From Pseudomonadota bacterium (GTDB lineage Bacteria > Pseudomonadota > Gammaproteobacteria > Xanthomonadales > Rhodanobacteraceae): a stretch of 7,227 nt of DNA. Position numbers and translations under genes: made by a program. Where the stretch lies: the NCBI GenBank assembly GCA_025351555.1, contig JANXVS010000235.1, forward strand, positions 1 to 7,227, read 5' to 3'. Below, piece after piece: positions 5,817 to 7,227 of this stretch (the stretch's first letter is position 1; every line of letters starts with the position of its first letter). Under the pieces are notes generated by a model. The model saw nothing but the letters and a program-made list of their open reading frames with translations. It was not told the DNA's origin and made no database searches.

Positions 5817-6296
5817 TTAGGCGGTGCCGCATTTTCTGCACACACCATGCACCTCCAGCGTCTGCGCGCGCGTGCGGAACCCGAGCGCCTTGGCCTGTTC
5901 GCTGAGCAGCCTGGCGACTTGCTCGTCGCAGATTTCGGTGGCGGATTCGCAAGCATCGCAGATCAGGAACGGCACGTGGTGCGCCACGCTCGGATGATGG
6001 CAACCGACGTAGGCATTGATCGACTGTAATTTGTGGATAAATCCATTTTCCAGCAGGAAATCCAGCGCACGGTAGACCGTGGGCGGCGCGGCATTGCTGC
6101 GGTCGTCCTTGAGTTGATCGAGTAGATCGTAGGCCTTGACGGGTTTTTCCGCGGCGGCGATCAATTCCAGTACTTGATTGCGGATTTCAGTCAGGCGCAA
6201 TCCGCGCTCATCGCAGGCGGCAGCAACTTCGCGCACGAAGGCGCGGGCGTTGTGCGTGTGGTGATGGTGCTCGGCAGGTGCGGTTTTGGTGGCCAT
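5817..6296 (-). CDS. zur: Zinc uptake regulator Zur (Fur family)
   Basis: The product is a 159-residue cytosolic dimeric repressor that binds AT-rich palindromes when loaded with zinc. Compared with E. coli Zur it shares RLTEIRNQVLELI (34-46), AYDLLDQLK (55-63), the recognition-helix segment PPTVYRALDFLLENGFIHK (71-89) and the FICDACES-like LICDAC (111-116). The structural zinc site is CxxC (C113, C116) plus C153 and C156. The regulatory site probably uses H88, C99, H106 or H107, and E121. PPTVYRALDFLL separates it from Fur and PerR. An extra N-terminal HHHHTH (10-15) is present. No Met occurs inside the protein, so ATG 6296 is the only reasonable start; there is no Shine-Dalgarno. Its obvious nearby target is the box at 2658-2670. 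No similar box precedes zur itself. Confidence 0.95.
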   Translation of the reverse strand: MATKTAPAEHHHHTHNARAFVREVAAACDERGLRLTEIRNQVLELIAAAEKPVKAYDLLDQLKDDRSNAAPPTVYRALDFLLENGFIHKLQSINAYVGCHHPSVAHHVPFLICDACESATEICDEQVARLLSEQAKALGFRTRAQTLEVHGVCRKCGTA

Positions 6297-6301
6297 GACT
6301 G

Positions 6302-6307
6302 ATCATA
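6302..6307 (-). promoter_or_regulatory. Candidate zur -10 element, implying a leaderless mRNA
   Basis: TATGAT on the minus strand ends five bases before the zur ATG, so a promoter here would start transcription at about the start codon. The -35 is weak: TGAACA is the best match but with a 19-base spacer. Zur may alternatively be read from the upstream gene, which ends 33 bases before it. Confidence 0.3.
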
Positions 6308-6329
6308 CCACCGCGGGCAAGACCTCTGT

Positions 6330-6710
6330 TCAGGGAGAAGATCGGGAGGCAATGGAGTTACCGTTTCCGACATTGCCCAGCTTCGCCCCGCAATGCCGAC
6401 AATGCGCATCACCGGCATCAACGACGCGCTTGCATGCCGGACAGGCAGGTTTGGGTTTGGCTACCGGCGTGCATAGCGAAATGATCCAGCCGATGGGTCC
6501 CAGTACAGCGCCGAGGACAGCGTCGCGCACAATGGCATTTTTATACTTTCCGATCAGCGCGCCGACCGCGGCGCAGACGACGGTGAAGACCAACGCCCAC
6601 CACCATAGGCTCGGATCAGTCAGTGCGGCGGTGCATTGCTGCAACAAGGCATTGGCCTGATCCGGATCCGCCGGATCGATGTTCGCAATCGCACTGAAAT
6701 CGCAGCCCAT
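6330..6710 (-). CDS. Two-helix membrane protein with C-terminal zinc ribbon
   Basis: The product is 126 residues. It begins with a polar stretch (1-34) and has two hydrophobic helices at about 36-54 and 62-81, rich in Gly/Ala. A cytosolic-looking zinc ribbon follows, with CPAC (90-93) and CRHC (104-107), and a short Ser/Gly/Asn tail ends it. The four cysteines would hold one structural zinc. I do not recognise a characterised family; similar zinc-ribbon membrane proteins are common conserved hypotheticals. The ATG lies five bases after the gltX stop and the gene ends 33 bases before zur, so gltX, this gene and zur may form one operon. No clear ribosome binding site is present, consistent with coupling to gltX. 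Any role in zinc sensing or metal handling is guesswork based only on position and the ribbon. Confidence 0.82.
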   Translation of the reverse strand: MGCDFSAIANIDPADPDQANALLQQCTAALTDPSLWWWALVFTVVCAAVGALIGKYKNAIVRDAVLGAVLGPIGWIISLCTPVAKPKPACPACKRVVDAGDAHCRHCGAKLGNVGNGNSIASRSSP

Positions 6711-6715
6711 GGCAT

Positions 6716-7227
6716 TCAGGCGCCTGTCTTGGCGAGCGCGTCTTCGATACGCTCGAACGCGCGCTCGCGACCGGCCAGGTACACGGTATGGTCGATTGAC
6801 GGCGATACCTGGGTGCCGGTCATCGCCACGCGCAGCGGCTGCGCGACGTTGCCCATGCCCTCGCCGATCGCCGCGGCGGCATCCTGGATCGCCTTGTGCA
6901 CGCTTTCCACCGTCCAGTCCGGCGTTCCCGCGAGCTGAGCATGCACGGCCTGTAGTGCGGGCGCGGCCGTCGCGGACTTCAGATGCTTGGCGATGGCCGC
7001 GTCATCCCATTGCGTGATCGGGCCGTACCAGACACTCGCCTTCTCGGCCATTTCACGCAGCGTGTGCACACGCTCGCGCAGCGCGACAACGACGTCCGCG
7101 GGCGCGGGCCCATGCGCGGGATCCAGACCCTGCATGCGCAGATGCCAGTCCAGATGTGGCGCGATTTCCAGCGGGTCGTCGCTCTTGAGGTACTGCTGAT
7201 TCAGCCAGCCGAGCTTTTCCAGATCGA
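6716..7227 (-). CDS. gltX: Glutamyl-tRNA synthetase, C-terminal part (5' end outside window)
   Basis: This is the cytosolic enzyme that charges tRNA(Glu) with glutamate using ATP. Only the C-terminal 169 residues (plus stop) are visible; the full protein is about 470. The fragment opens with [14 protein letters not shown], the family motif at the start of the anticodon-binding helical region. It continues with the alpha-helical domain and the conserved [21 protein letters not shown] segment that marks bacterial GltX near its end. The catalytic HIGH and KMSKS motifs are upstream of the window. The in-frame ATG at 7135 is internal. The stop lies five bases before the zinc-ribbon membrane protein gene, suggesting co-transcription. 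Confidence 0.95.
   Translation of the reverse strand, partial: DLEKLGWLNQQYLKSDDPLEIAPHLDWHLRMQGLDPAHGPAPADVVVALRERVHTLREMAEKASVWYGPITQWDDAAIAKHLKSATAAPALQAVHAQLAGTPDWTVESVHKAIQDAAAAIGEGMGNVAQPLRVAMTGTQVSPSIDHTVYLAGRERAFERIEDALAKTGA

Overview
The window is a GC-rich stretch of a Gram-negative bacterial chromosome, most likely a gammaproteobacterium of the Xanthomonadales/Lysobacterales (Rhodanobacter/Dyella-like). This placement is an inference. It rests on a THX-type ribosomal protein with a lysine/alanine tail, an E. coli-like Zur, an imidazolonepropionase, and genes that mostly lack strong Shine-Dalgarno sites. No rRNA, tRNA, CRISPR array or phage gene is visible.

Layout: (1) 2-847 (+) is the C-terminal two thirds of imidazolonepropionase (hutI), followed by a GC-rich hairpin at 859-883. 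(2) 910-1095 (-) is a small ribosomal protein of the THX family. (3) 1219-2130 (-) is a cation diffusion facilitator (CDF, ZitB/CzcD type), and 2184-2651 (-) is a MerC-family membrane protein that lies upstream of it on the same strand. (4) 2652-2736 is a divergent control region holding a perfect GTTAT-AAC-ATAAC palindrome that looks like a Zur operator. (5) 2737-3462, 3459-4715 and 4886-5431 (+) encode an ABC ATPase, an FtsX/MacB-type permease and a DUF3299 lipoprotein. A 164-bp palindromic, MITE-like element flanked by TA sits between the last two. (6) 5550-5801 (+) is a small conserved-looking protein of unknown function. (7) 5817-6296 (-) is zur, 6330-6710 (-) is a two-helix membrane protein with a C-terminal zinc ribbon, and 6716-7227 (-) is the C-terminal part of glutamyl-tRNA synthetase. 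These three may form one transcription unit, gltX first.

The genes from about 1219 to 6296 read as a zinc-homeostasis island. Zur would sense zinc and, when loaded, sit on the operator at 2658-2670 and shut off both arms of the divergent promoter. One arm gives MerC and CDF, the other an ABC transporter/lipoprotein set whose substrate is not established. I recall similar ATPase/permease/DUF3299 sets linked to Zur in other Proteobacteria, such as the Pseudomonas aeruginosa PA4063-PA4066 region. They remain poorly understood and are the best candidate here for an under-described system. The main oddities are a CDF-type metal exporter lying behind a zinc-starvation promoter, and a mobile repeat that split a tight operon junction while regenerating the permease stop codon.
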